From contig JALHQT010000008.1 in assembly GCA_022841825.1 (NCBI GenBank), positions 1-64,000 on the forward strand: a stretch of 64,000 nt of DNA. The letters are read 5' to 3'. Position 1 is the stretch's first letter; each line of letters begins with the position of its first letter. Positions 16,717 to 24,855 of the stretch are shown here, piece after piece. This stretch comes from Anaerolineae bacterium (GTDB taxonomy: Bacteria; Chloroflexota; Anaerolineae; Aggregatilineales; Phototrophicaceae). The notes beneath the pieces were generated by a model, which saw nothing but the letters and a program-made list of their open reading frames with translations, was not told the DNA's origin and ran no database searches. Both the position numbers and the translations under genes were made by a program.

Positions 16717-17690
16717 AGTTTTGCCAACTCTCTGGCAAGTTGATCATACTCCAGGTTTTCGCTCTGAAGCGCCTGGATCTGCATAGCCAGCGCGCTTCGT
16801 TGAGCCAACTGTGGTGAGTAGTCCATGATGTACACGACATCGCGATAGATCTGATCATCAAGCAGGTCCTGGTGTTGTATCAGCGTAACCCACGACAGCC
16901 GACTCAGCGGCTCTTGACCGGTCTCCACTGCAACGCGATTCGCGAGGCGATGCAAGCGATCGGCAACAGAGACCTGGGGCGTACGCCCGACGACTTCGAG
17001 TAGCTTTCGGGGCAGATACATGCAGATGAAGCAGATCACGCATATGTAGATCAATGGGTGAAACAGCGCCTGCGCCTGTGCGGCGAGTGGGGATTGCAGG
17101 CTGGCGAGGGCAAACACGATGATATTGCCCGCTGCAACGGGAAGATACGACGCACAGAATGCAACGCTTGCTGTGTGTCGAAACCGCATCACCCGATTGC
17201 TGTCCTCCTGTCGCATTCGCCACAAGATCGGCAGGAAGACGCGCACGATGTACTGCGCCAGCAGCATATCGCGAATGGCAATGACGGCGAGCCGCCCATA
17301 AGCACTCATCGTCCACCCCTCGATAGCAGCGATAAGCAGCAGAAGTGTTGCCAATCCCAAGGCGATAGGAGCAATCCAGCGAATGAGCGGAAGTTCAAGG
17401 ACGCGAGGATCGACCTTGGCGAGGATGTAGACATCGAGATGCGCGGCATAAATCAACGCATAGAACTTGATATAGACACCAATGGGCAGACCACCGAATC
17501 GTCGCTCGAGAGCCATGTCAACATAATCGCCCCAGAAGGTGAATGTCACGCAGCCGAGAAAGAAGATGACCCAGACGCGCCAAACACCCAGCAGCCGCTC
17601 GCGATGAAAGATCAGTCCGTAAACGAACTGAAAGAGGAAGACTGACCACAAAATCAGTGCAGCGACAAGTTGTCCGAGCGGATAGTGCAT
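16713..17690 (-). CDS. Multi-pass membrane protein, DUF6545/MAB_1171c-like
   Basis: A 325-residue protein with about seven hydrophobic segments in residues 5-235 and a soluble C-terminal helical tail of about 90 residues (RLHRLANRVAVETG). Topology and neighbourhood (next to an ImmA/IrrE-like protease and XRE regulators) recall the MAB_1171c/DUF6545 proteins of actinobacteria; this assignment is from memory of architecture and is tentative. It starts 11 bases after the protease stop and overlaps the PAP2 gene by 4 bases, so the three are co-transcribed. Confidence 0.6.
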   Translation of the reverse strand: MHYPLGQLVAALILWSVFLFQFVYGLIFHRERLLGVWRVWVIFFLGCVTFTFWGDYVDMALERRFGGLPIGVYIKFYALIYAAHLDVYILAKVDPRVLELPLIRWIAPIALGLATLLLLIAAIEGWTMSAYGRLAVIAIRDMLLAQYIVRVFLPILWRMRQEDSNRVMRFRHTASVAFCASYLPVAAGNIIVFALASLQSPLAAQAQALFHPLIYICVICFICMYLPRKLLEVVGRTPQVSVADRLHRLANRVAVETGQEPLSRLSWVTLIQHQDLLDDQIYRDVVYIMDYSPQLAQRSALAMQIQALQSENLEYDQLARELAKL

Positions 17691-17701
17691 AGTGTGATGG
17701 A

Positions 17702-18181
17702 TCAGAATCCGCTTTCCGCAACAGGACGAAGCGCATCAATCGTTGTTCCCGGTCCTTCTCGGTGATGTCGTCTTGCTTGCCTGATACACAAGCTGACCAG
17801 TTGGGCAAAGTCCTCTGCTTGCTGTTCTTCTAAACCGTCGGTGACAGAAGATTTCCTAATTGCCAACAATTGAAGCACCTCTGCTATGTCGGAGTCGTCC
17901 ATGCTGATGCCGCGATGACCGAGTAGAAGATGCCCCAGCTCATGCAGGATGCCGTGTGTCTGGAGCACCGGCGGGGCACTCTGCCGGACGAAGATGAAAT
18001 CATGCTTCTGACCACGAACCCACGCGGCTGTGATGGCTGCGTCAAACGCCCAGGGAAACAGAAGAACCGCACGCCGCTGCCGATGGGCAACAAAGCGCAC
18101 GAAAGAGTCGATGCTGAAGTCAAACCAATTGAAGTCAAGGCTTTCGACCAGCGCTGTGATAGGTTCCAATGTGCGCCCCAT
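17702..18181 (-). CDS. ImmA/IrrE-family metallopeptidase
   Basis: A 159-residue protein with the zinc-binding HExxH motif as HELGHLLLGH at about residues 82-91. ImmA/IrrE proteases cleave or relieve XRE-type repressors in mobile elements (ICEBs1 ImmA on ImmR) and in stress responses. The usual fused HTH is missing here; separate XRE genes lie at 12772 and 13227. It is the first gene of the operon with the membrane protein and the PAP2-like phosphatase. A link with excision control of the island is inferred. Confidence 0.85.
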   Translation of the reverse strand: MGRTLEPITALVESLDFNWFDFSIDSFVRFVAHRQRRAVLLFPWAFDAAITAAWVRGQKHDFIFVRQSAPPVLQTHGILHELGHLLLGHRGISMDDSDIAEVLQLLAIRKSSVTDGLEEQQAEDFAQLVSLCIRQARRHHREGPGTTIDALRPVAESGF

Positions 18182-18476
18182 GATGGGACATCTCCCGACA
18201 CTCCATTGACGAATTACGAAAAACGTAAAGGGACTCTAGTTCTTTATGTGTGCTTTACAAGGGTGTAGACCGTGTTTTGAGACTAAAGTATGGGGCTTGC
18301 CTTCAGAAGACAAGGCTTTACCCGGCAGAATCAACTCTGACCGGCAGGCACTTTCGCCATGCTGAGGAATCTTCCCGCGCAGCAGCGGCAATCGTCCCCT
18401 TCTCCCGCAATCCGAAAGCTTGCTACCCTCACGACATCGACAGCCGTTCAGTGTTGCCAGGTTTGAGAGGTGCGGC
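18182..18476. other. Intergenic region upstream of the protease operon
   Basis: A region of 295 bases with no supported gene. It must hold the minus-strand promoter of the 18181 operon and the plus-strand promoter for the small frame and recombinase. No clear consensus pair or terminator was seen. Confidence 0.4.
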
Positions 18477-18656
18477 ATGACCAACGACAGAGTGCAAAAC
18501 CTAGGAGAGCCATCAGAAGGCGTCGATGGGCGGGCGATGCTCGAACGCTTACTCAAGGTCGCAAGAGTCCTTGTCCACTACGCCGACGATGTGACGGGCG
18601 GCAGCCCGCGCAGCGTTTGTCTCGCAAAATCACCGCGACTCGAATCCGATCTATAG
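18477..18656 (+). CDS. Short hypothetical protein upstream of the recombinase
   Basis: A 59-codon frame starting MTNDRVQNLGEPSEG with GAGAGG 5 bases before the ATG. It ends 36 bases before the recombinase ATG on the same strand. No known family. Position suggests a co-expressed factor, but the frame may be chance. Confidence 0.35.
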   Translation: MTNDRVQNLGEPSEGVDGRAMLERLLKVARVLVHYADDVTGGSPRSVCLAKSPRLESDL

Positions 18657-18661
18657 TTGTT

Positions 18662-18687
18662 CGCTCAATCTTCCGAGTCATTGAGCG
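18662..18687. promoter_or_regulatory. Inverted repeat just upstream of the recombinase start
   Basis: CGCTCAAT (18662-18669) and ATTGAGCG (18680-18687) form a perfect 8-base inverted repeat with a 10-base spacer, 5 bases before the recombinase ATG. It could be an operator, a translation-blocking hairpin or part of a recombination site. Confidence 0.5.
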
Positions 18688-18692
18688 TGGTT

Positions 18693-20495
18693 ATGGCGAA
18701 GCGAAAGTCGAAAGTCACCGTCGCACCGCAACCTGGTTGGGCACTCTACCTGCGCGTGAGCGACGAGGAGGCGCAGAACCCGGATGCCTCGAAAGAGCGA
18801 CAGCGGTTCTACTTGCGCAAGGGCATCCTGGAGCGCTCTGAGCTGCCGGTGATCGAGGAGTATTCCGACCTGCTCACCGGACGCAACCCGCTGCGTAAGG
18901 ATTACCAGCGCATGCTCCAGGATGCGCGCCTGGGCAAGTTCTCGCATGTGGCGGTCGAGCGCGCGGATCGCTTCGGACGCAACGATACAGAGGCACTGCG
19001 TGCCATCGACGAGCTGCACGAGCTGGGGGTCGCCGTACGTTTTGCTAACCAACCCGACCTCGACCCGATGGACCCGGATGACCGCATCATCGTCACGCTG
19101 TCATTCACGCTCGCTCGCCGCGAGTCGATGCTGCTGGGGATGCGCGTGAAAAGCGCTGCGCAGGCAAAGCGCCAGGCAGGCGGATTCGTCGGGCGACCGC
19201 CCGATGGCTACATCAGCATTCAGGACGAGCAACCCAACCGAAAAAGCTATGCTAAACGTACTCACCATGTCGAGCTAGACGTAGAGCGAGCACCAATCTG
19301 GCGGTTGGCGTGGGACTTATTGTTGACAGACAAGCTGACATTGGCGGAAATATGCGAGGAGCTGCACATAAGAGGATATCGCTATCGGAGCGGGCGCGCG
19401 TTTGTGAGCATGCGTCGTAGTGGAAAGCGAGGTGCCAACTACGGCACACTTTCCCATATTTTCCATAATTGGGCATATGCGGGTTGGATTGTGGACGAAG
19501 ATAATGGCTATCCCCCGAAAACTCTGCGCGGAAACTGGGAACCGATTGTGACGACCGAGGAGTTCGAGCGAGGTTTGGCTATTCTGGAGCGGCGCTACGT
19601 TCAACGGCTTGCTAAACGAAAGCATGACTACCTTCTAAAAGGATTGATCTACTTTGAACTCGGTGGAGATCGCGAACTGGTCAAGCTTACAGGCTCAACC
19701 TCTAACGTTGGGAGAATAGGAGGCGGAACCGCTTACTACTGTATTCCAGGGAGTAACATCAACTTCTTGTGTCGCCAAGTTGAGGCTGAAGTGGCCAACC
19801 AAGTGACGCGAATCAATGTCGATAGCGAACTGCTGCCGACTATTCGCGCGGCATACACAAACGACATCGCTGATAAACTGGCAGTCGTATTGCCGGATGA
19901 GCGATTGAGGATCGAAACCGCACTTCGCACTCTTGAAGAAGAAGAAGCACGCACCTTGCGGCTATTCGCTGCGGGGAAAGTGACTGAGCACGTCTGGGAC
20001 AACCTGTGGAAGGAATGGCAGGAACGTAGACAGAAATTGCGCATTAGCCTCGAGCTTGCGGACGCAGAGCAAAGTCATTATGTCGAGAATTTGGAAGGTG
20101 CGCTGCAAATCATTGCAAAACTCGGGGTGTTGTATAATCAATTATCGCGCAGTGATCAGAAAGAACTGCTGCGGCTTGTGGTTGAGCGGGTTATCGTTGA
20201 CCCGGAGGGTTTTGTGAGGCTGGAATTGCGCGCGCCCTTTGCCTATCTAAAGCAGATAGCAAATGGAGTGTGCCAGGAATTGGCGGGAAAACAAAAGACC
20301 AGCACACATGCTGGTCAATGTTCGGACTGGACCTTAGATTGTGACTCCGGAAGGACTCGAACCTTCAACCTATTGATTAAGAGTCAACTGCTCTGCCAAT
20401 TGAGCTACGGAGCCATCACATCACGAGATTATAGCAGAGTGACAATGGGCGTCAAGGCGCGTTGCGCTTCGCTTTATCACCCATCATCTGCATGA
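18693..20495 (+). CDS. Large serine recombinase (integrase) reading into tRNA-Lys
   Basis: A 600-residue protein from ATG 18693. The N-terminal resolvase domain has YLRVS with the catalytic Ser at residue 23 and the arginine-rich ERADRFGRN. A recombinase domain follows (about 150-290). The usual zinc ribbon is degenerate: the first CxxC is replaced (GLIYFELGG) though later Cys remain. A coiled-coil segment (EEEARTLRLFAAGKV) precedes the end. From about residue 530 the frame reads through a tRNA terminator and the antisense of tRNA-Lys, so the native C-terminus was probably about 525-535 residues and the present stop comes from host DNA. It likely catalyses island integration and excision. Confidence 0.9.
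   Translation: MAKRKSKVTVAPQPGWALYLRVSDEEAQNPDASKERQRFYLRKGILERSELPVIEEYSDLLTGRNPLRKDYQRMLQDARLGKFSHVAVERADRFGRNDTEALRAIDELHELGVAVRFANQPDLDPMDPDDRIIVTLSFTLARRESMLLGMRVKSAAQAKRQAGGFVGRPPDGYISIQDEQPNRKSYAKRTHHVELDVERAPIWRLAWDLLLTDKLTLAEICEELHIRGYRYRSGRAFVSMRRSGKRGANYGTLSHIFHNWAYAGWIVDEDNGYPPKTLRGNWEPIVTTEEFERGLAILERRYVQRLAKRKHDYLLKGLIYFELGGDRELVKLTGSTSNVGRIGGGTAYYCIPGSNINFLCRQVEAEVANQVTRINVDSELLPTIRAAYTNDIADKLAVVLPDERLRIETALRTLEEEEARTLRLFAAGKVTEHVWDNLWKEWQERRQKLRISLELADAEQSHYVENLEGALQIIAKLGVLYNQLSRSDQKELLRLVVERVIVDPEGFVRLELRAPFAYLKQIANGVCQELAGKQKTSTHAGQCSDWTLDCDSGRTRTFNLLIKSQLLCQLSYGAITSRDYSRVTMGVKARCASLYHPSSA
20288..20316 (-). terminator. Intrinsic terminator of tRNA-Lys
   Basis: On the minus strand GACCAGCA, a 4-base loop and TGCTGGTC form a perfect 8-base stem, followed by TTTTGTTTT. 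It lies 25 bases past the tRNA 3' end and inside the plus-strand recombinase frame. Confidence 0.85.
20342..20414 (-). tRNA. tRNA-Lys(CTT)
   Basis: A 73-base cloverleaf. The acceptor stem GGCTCCG pairs with CGGAGTC (one G-U), discriminator A. The anticodon stem TTGA/TCAA encloses CTCTTAA, giving anticodon CTT. The T loop reads GGTTCGAGTCC. CCA is not encoded. The 3' end faces the recombinase, as is typical of a tRNA used as an integration site. Confidence 0.95.
20428..20455 (-). promoter_or_regulatory. Promoter of tRNA-Lys
   Basis: On the minus strand TTGACG, a 16-base spacer and TATAAT, with the -10 box 13 bases before the tRNA. It overlaps the last codon of the upstream DUF4013 gene. Confidence 0.8.
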
Positions 20496-21138
20496 CGTAC
20501 TGCCCGGTCAGCGCGCCGTTGACCGGAATGAGCAGCGCAGCACCCGCCAGCCAGCCAATGCACGGGATCGCGTTGATAACTCCGAAAATCAGGCTGACGA
20601 TCACCGTGCCGACGAGGTAGCCGATGACAACCTGACGCTGGCTGCGCAGCGCGTTGAACAGGCTGCTGAACTGGAAGAATACCCCGACGCTGGGGTTCTC
20701 TGTGAAGCGACCCAGCGCCAGCCCATACATGGGAATAAAGACCAGCATCAATGCGAACGCGATGGGCACGACACAGCACAGCGAAATCAGCGAAAAGAAG
20801 GCTGCGTTGTCGTCGCGCACAAAGACGAACCACCCACTGGCGATGCAGCCACTCAACAGGATCAGCGGCAGCAGATAGATGATGGCACCGACCAGCGCTT
20901 GACCGCCTGTCGTGAAATATTCGCTGATATCATCCCAGCGCGGCAGTGGATGCCGCAGCCCCGTGCGCATATTGCTGATCAGCGCAATCTGGTAGCCAAG
21001 CAGCACCGCCCAACCTGCCAGTCCGATCAACAGGGGCGTCGTCACCAATGCAAAGAGCGTGATGATGCCGCATATGATCAACTTGCTCACCCATTGCGGA
21101 TCATCAAAGATGTACTCAAAGGCGCGTGGGATGTTCAT
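20452..21138 (-). CDS. DUF4013 membrane protein
   Basis: A 228-residue polytopic protein with about five hydrophobic segments. The motif NMRTGLRHPLPRWDD is characteristic of DUF4013, a family of unknown function in bacteria and archaea. It lies 6 bases downstream of the surE stop region on the same strand and probably shares its transcript. First backbone gene right of the tRNA. Confidence 0.8.
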   Translation of the reverse strand: MNIPRAFEYIFDDPQWVSKLIICGIITLFALVTTPLLIGLAGWAVLLGYQIALISNMRTGLRHPLPRWDDISEYFTTGGQALVGAIIYLLPLILLSGCIASGWFVFVRDDNAAFFSLISLCCVVPIAFALMLVFIPMYGLALGRFTENPSVGVFFQFSSLFNALRSQRQVVIGYLVGTVIVSLIFGVINAIPCIGWLAGAALLIPVNGALTGQYVMQMMGDKAKRNAP

Positions 21139-21144
21139 GGTCGC

Positions 21145-21897
21145 TCAGACCTCCATGTCCCAGTTGATGATGTCCGCGATCAAACGATGTGCGGTCATGT
21201 CGAGGTGAATTGGGGTGACGCTGGCGTACCCGTGATGAACCGCCCACAGGTCTGTGCCGACCTCATCGAGCACGCCCGTCGGTGCCTGCCCCCCGATGGA
21301 ATAGTAGCCGTCATCCTTCACCAGTGCGTCGCGGTAAATGCTGATGCCCTGCCGTGTCACGCGCAGACCATTCACTCGCGGGACATTCGGGATATTCACA
21401 TTCAGCACGGTGAAGGGCGGCAAGCCAAATGCAAGGACATTGCGGACGACAACCTGCGCGACACGCGCCGCTTCACGGTAATCCTCAACGCTGTTGCCTT
21501 CGCGGTTGTCAAGCGAAACGGCGACCGCCGGCAGGCTCTGGATGGTCGATTCGAGCGCTGCGGAAACCGTGCCGCTGTAGGTCACATCCTGCCCGGTATT
21601 GGGACCCCGATTGATGCCGCTGACGACGATACTGGGCGGCCATTGCACCAACCCCAGCGCCGCCATCGCGATACAATCAGCCGGTGAACCGCCGACCGCG
21701 ACTGCCTTCGTCCCATCGTCCAGCGTTTCCTCGGTCACCTTGATGTTCTGATACAACGTCTTCTTATGCCCGACTGCGCTTTGGTTGGTGGCGGGCGCGA
21801 TCACCTGCACTTCGCCAAGTTCCCGCATCGCCTGCGCCAATGCCAGGATACCAGGGGCATGGACGCCGTCATCGTTGGTTACAACCAGGTATGTCAC
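21145..21897 (-). CDS. surE: 5'/3'-nucleotidase SurE
   Basis: SurE dephosphorylates nucleoside monophosphates and short polyphosphates using a divalent metal. The N-terminal VTNDDGVHAPG is the family's metal-binding NDDG motif; SGINRGPNTGQDVTYSGTVSAA follows in pieces and is equally typical. A GTG at 21897 was chosen: it has AGGAG 10 bases upstream and puts NDDG at the usual position; an ATG lies 6 codons earlier. The resulting 250 residues match the family's length. Upstream in-frame codons to 22023 are non-homologous. Confidence 0.9.
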   Translation of the reverse strand: MTYLVVTNDDGVHAPGILALAQAMRELGEVQVIAPATNQSAVGHKKTLYQNIKVTEETLDDGTKAVAVGGSPADCIAMAALGLVQWPPSIVVSGINRGPNTGQDVTYSGTVSAALESTIQSLPAVAVSLDNREGNSVEDYREAARVAQVVVRNVLAFGLPPFTVLNVNIPNVPRVNGLRVTRQGISIYRDALVKDDGYYSIGGQAPTGVLDEVGTDLWAVHHGYASVTPIHLDMTAHRLIADIINWDMEV

Positions 21898-22144
21898 AAT
21901 TGTACTGCTCCTCATGTCGGGCAAATCGGCTGGTCTGAGATCGGTTATTGTACCGCCGACTGTTGAAACCTGCGTTAAGCGGAAAACAGCACAAGCGTAA
22001 CCTGCGTTTGACAAACGCTTCATCGAGAGTCGTCAAAAATCGACGAAAAAGTAGGCTATGATCGGGTCATGCTAGCCACTATGCAGAGATGCACACTCGG
22101 TATAGACTGGCATAAGGCAAACGCGAATGGAGGTTCCTACGCCT

Positions 22145-23170
22145 ATGCCGAATGATCAGTATCAGGACACCAATTACGCCGAGGGGATCGGCATCTTTCA
22201 AGGCGCGCGCCTGCGCGCCTTCTGGCACGACTTTCTCAGTTTCCTGAGCGGCAAAAGCGCGGAGCTGTTGAGTTTCGATGCGATCCGCGCACGCCTGCGC
22301 CTGCGGGAAGAGAATTATCGCGGGTTGCAGGATGTTCCCCTGGAGCAGATCGCGGGCAGCGTCGGTCGTTATCGCGAGTTTAATGACCGGTTTCTCCCCC
22401 GCCGCCACAACATGCAGGAGCGTTGGAGCCGCGTTTACGCGCAGGCGACCGGAATGACCGGTCTGCCCCCTATCGAACTTTACAAAGTCGGCGATGTCTA
22501 CTTTGTACGCGACGGAAACCACCGCGTTTCCGTCGCACGCGAGATGGGGGCAAGCCATATTCAGGCGCACGTTACCGAGCTGCCGACCAACGTGCCCGTC
22601 TACCCCGGCATGTCTGAGAAGGAACTCGATGATGCGGCTGCGTACGCGGCGTTTCTTGACGAAACGTATCTCAGTAACACGCGCCCACACCATGTTTCGT
22701 TGCAACTGAGCGAAAAATCGCGTTACGCCGATCTGCTCGGACACACTTACCTGCATCGACAGATCATGGAGCAGTCTCATAAAGAGGAGATCTCCATCGA
22801 ATCTGCAACTGCGGACTGGTACGATAACGTCTTTCGCCCTGCCGTCACTTTGATCCGCAAGTACAACATTCTGGAACACCAGAAGGGGCGTACGGAGGCA
22901 GATCTGTACCTGTGGCTGGTAGAGCATCTGAGCGAAGTCAAGGCATTGTTTGGCGACGGCGCGCCGACCCGGGGTTTTGCCGACGCCATTGTCGATTTCC
23001 TGGTCGAGCGCGGGCTTCAGGTGCCAAAGGATCTGCTGGTCGAGAAAGACGATACGGTCGAAATCGCGCGACCACAGCTTGAAGCCGAACTGGAACGGAT
23101 GCGCGAGCAAATGAACGCACAGTTGTCAGACGATGCGCCGGCGCCTCAAGACGAAAGTGTCAACGAATAG
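22145..23170 (+). CDS. ParB/Srx-fold domain protein
   Basis: A 341-residue protein. ATG 22145 has GGAGG 11 bases upstream; the earlier in-frame ATG overlaps that site. Residues about 95-150 contain VYFVRDGNHRVSVAREMG, the DGNHR signature of ParB-like nuclease domains. The remainder is helical and charged, without an obvious HTH. Unlike chromosomal ParB it has no adjacent parA. A role in DNA or nucleotide binding is likely, but the specific function is unknown. The cofE start follows 7 bases after the stop. Confidence 0.6.
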   Translation: MPNDQYQDTNYAEGIGIFQGARLRAFWHDFLSFLSGKSAELLSFDAIRARLRLREENYRGLQDVPLEQIAGSVGRYREFNDRFLPRRHNMQERWSRVYAQATGMTGLPPIELYKVGDVYFVRDGNHRVSVAREMGASHIQAHVTELPTNVPVYPGMSEKELDDAAAYAAFLDETYLSNTRPHHVSLQLSEKSRYADLLGHTYLHRQIMEQSHKEEISIESATADWYDNVFRPAVTLIRKYNILEHQKGRTEADLYLWLVEHLSEVKALFGDGAPTRGFADAIVDFLVERGLQVPKDLLVEKDDTVEIARPQLEAELERMREQMNAQLSDDAPAPQDESVNE

Positions 23171-23177
23171 GACAATC

Positions 23178-23987
23178 ATGCCTCACGAACCTCTGATGGT
23201 GTATCCTGCTGCTGCTCCCGTGCAGCAGTCGGTCTTCGATCTGTATCAGGTCATGTTTGAGAGCTTAAGCGCTGCCACAATCGACCTGCGGGAGGGCGAT
23301 GTCATTGCCGTGTCGAGCAAGTATGCCGCCATCAGCGAAGGGCGTATCGTCACACTCGACGACGTCGTCGTCACGCCGGAGGCGGCAGCGCTCGCCGAAC
23401 GCTATCGCATGAACCCCCGTATTGCTCAGTTGGTCGTCTCGGAAGCGGATCATCTGTTTGGCGGTATTCCGGGGTTCATGCTGACGCACAAAGACGGCAT
23501 TATCTCGCCCAACGCCGGGATCGACCGGTCGAATATCCCCAACGGTTACGCAGTGCTGTTCCCGGTCGATCCGTATGCGACCGCGCGCAATATCGTGGCA
23601 GAAGTGCAGGCGCGCACTGGGCTGCGAGTCGGCGTCATCCTGACCGATAGCTGGCTGATGCCGGGGAGACTGGGCACGACCGGAGTAGCGCTTGCCACAG
23701 CAGGCTTCCGCCCCTTGCAGGACGAGCGTGGCAAAGCCGACCTTTTCGGCAACCCCATGCAGGTCACCGTACGCGGAGTAGCCGATCAGATTTGCGCGGC
23801 GGCGCAGCTTGTGATGGGAGAGCGTGACGAGGCGACTCCATTCGCTGTGGTGCGCAATGCGGGCATCGTGATCACCAATGATATCATCACGGTTGCCGAT
23901 GTCGGCATTGACTGGCGGCAGTGCATCTATGTCGAGTCGCTCACCGACGGTCTCCTCGAAAGCAGCAGGCTCAATTTGCGCACGTAA
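23178..23987 (+). CDS. cofE: Coenzyme F420:L-glutamate ligase CofE
   Basis: A 269-residue protein. CofE adds gamma-linked glutamates to F420-0 using GTP. The N-terminus GDVIAVSSKYAAISEGR, the ILTDSWLMPGRLGTTGVALATAG segment (in pieces) and the DLFGNPMQVT motif are characteristic. It is the only F420 gene in the window; fbiA/cofD and fbiC would be elsewhere. It is probably co-transcribed with the ParB-like gene. A short in-frame extension upstream lacks homology. Confidence 0.85.
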   Translation: MPHEPLMVYPAAAPVQQSVFDLYQVMFESLSAATIDLREGDVIAVSSKYAAISEGRIVTLDDVVVTPEAAALAERYRMNPRIAQLVVSEADHLFGGIPGFMLTHKDGIISPNAGIDRSNIPNGYAVLFPVDPYATARNIVAEVQARTGLRVGVILTDSWLMPGRLGTTGVALATAGFRPLQDERGKADLFGNPMQVTVRGVADQICAAAQLVMGERDEATPFAVVRNAGIVITNDIITVADVGIDWRQCIYVESLTDGLLESSRLNLRT

Positions 23988-24037
23988 TGTTATCGCGTAC
24001 AGTAGAGTCGTACACCTTATCTTCAGGAGGATACGAT

Positions 24038-24793
24038 ATGCGTATGTTGAAAGTCTTGTTTGCTTTGCTGATCATCGGTGCGACGGTGTTTCCCGCGTTG
24101 GCGCAGGATACAGTGTTGGAATTTGGGCAGGCGGTCACGGGCGAAATCTCGGACCGCGAGTTTGAATTCGAGTACAGTTTTGCAGGGGAAGAAGGACAGC
24201 TTATTTCCATCCAGATGTCCCCCGCCGATGATAGCGAGCTTGATCCGGAAGTCTATCTTTACTCATCGGACAACGAACTTCTAGCTGCCAACGATGACTT
24301 TCCCTTCCCGACTTCACTCATTCTTTATCGCTTGCCTGCCGCCGGAGAATACCTGATTGTTGCCACACGCAATGACGGGCGTTCCGGATCGAGTTCGGGC
24401 GAATTCTCGCTTGAAGTTAGTCTGGCGGAGTCAACGCCGTTCGGAACGACCATCGAAGCGACCTACTCGACGGATTTCTTCAGCGGTGTTTCGCCCACCT
24501 ACCTGCTGGCACCCGAAGCAGATGGGACCGTCACGTTGACCTACACTCAGGACAACAGCGAAACGTATGCCGGTCTTCGCATCGCGGCAGTGCCCGATTG
24601 GAGCGTTGACCCAGAGTTCAGCTTCTATGAGGATGTCTTCTGGCTTGGGAATTCAGAATTGAGCAGTTCAGGCAGCGTAACGCTCGACCTGATCGGCGGG
24701 CGACTCTATATTCTGCGTGTTGAATTTGGCGGATACGGACAGAATTCGAGCTTTAACGCAGACGAAGGCGTGGTCTCGATCACTATCGAGTAA
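24038..24793 (+). CDS. Secreted PPC-domain-like protein
   Basis: A 251-residue protein with AGGAGG 7 bases before ATG 24038 and a clear signal peptide (MRMLKVLFALLIIGATVFPALA). Residues about 25-130 have the beta-sandwich pattern of bacterial pre-peptidase C-terminal domains (GEISDREFEFEYSF, GQLISIQMSP, AAGEYLIVATR). The second half is a further beta-rich domain. No catalytic domain is present. It probably binds other surface proteins or carbohydrate. A terminator follows. Confidence 0.7.
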   Translation: MRMLKVLFALLIIGATVFPALAQDTVLEFGQAVTGEISDREFEFEYSFAGEEGQLISIQMSPADDSELDPEVYLYSSDNELLAANDDFPFPTSLILYRLPAAGEYLIVATRNDGRSGSSSGEFSLEVSLAESTPFGTTIEATYSTDFFSGVSPTYLLAPEADGTVTLTYTQDNSETYAGLRIAAVPDWSVDPEFSFYEDVFWLGNSELSSSGSVTLDLIGGRLYILRVEFGGYGQNSSFNADEGVVSITIE

Positions 24794-24815
24794 CCGATAC
24801 TGTTGTGACTACTAG

Positions 24816-24843
24816 AAGGCGTGCCAGACTGCACGCCTTTTTG
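24816..24843 (+). terminator. Intrinsic terminator
   Basis: AAGGCGTGC and GCACGCCTT form a 9-base stem with a 6-base loop, followed by TTTTTG. It ends the PPC-domain gene and may also serve the convergent membrane-protein gene. Confidence 0.85.
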
Positions 24844-24855
24844 TTTCGTTGTGCG

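Noticed and set aside
1-20340. Second copy of the tRNA-Lys 3' end as left attachment site within the window
   Set aside because: No copy of the tRNA 3' segment was found left of 20288; the other end must lie outside the window.
1-20495. Diversity-generating retroelement reverse transcriptase or template repeat near the TIR-NACHT-FGE gene
   Set aside because: No reverse transcriptase motif and no second copy of the variable-region sequence is present in the window; the idea rests only on the target-like C-terminus.
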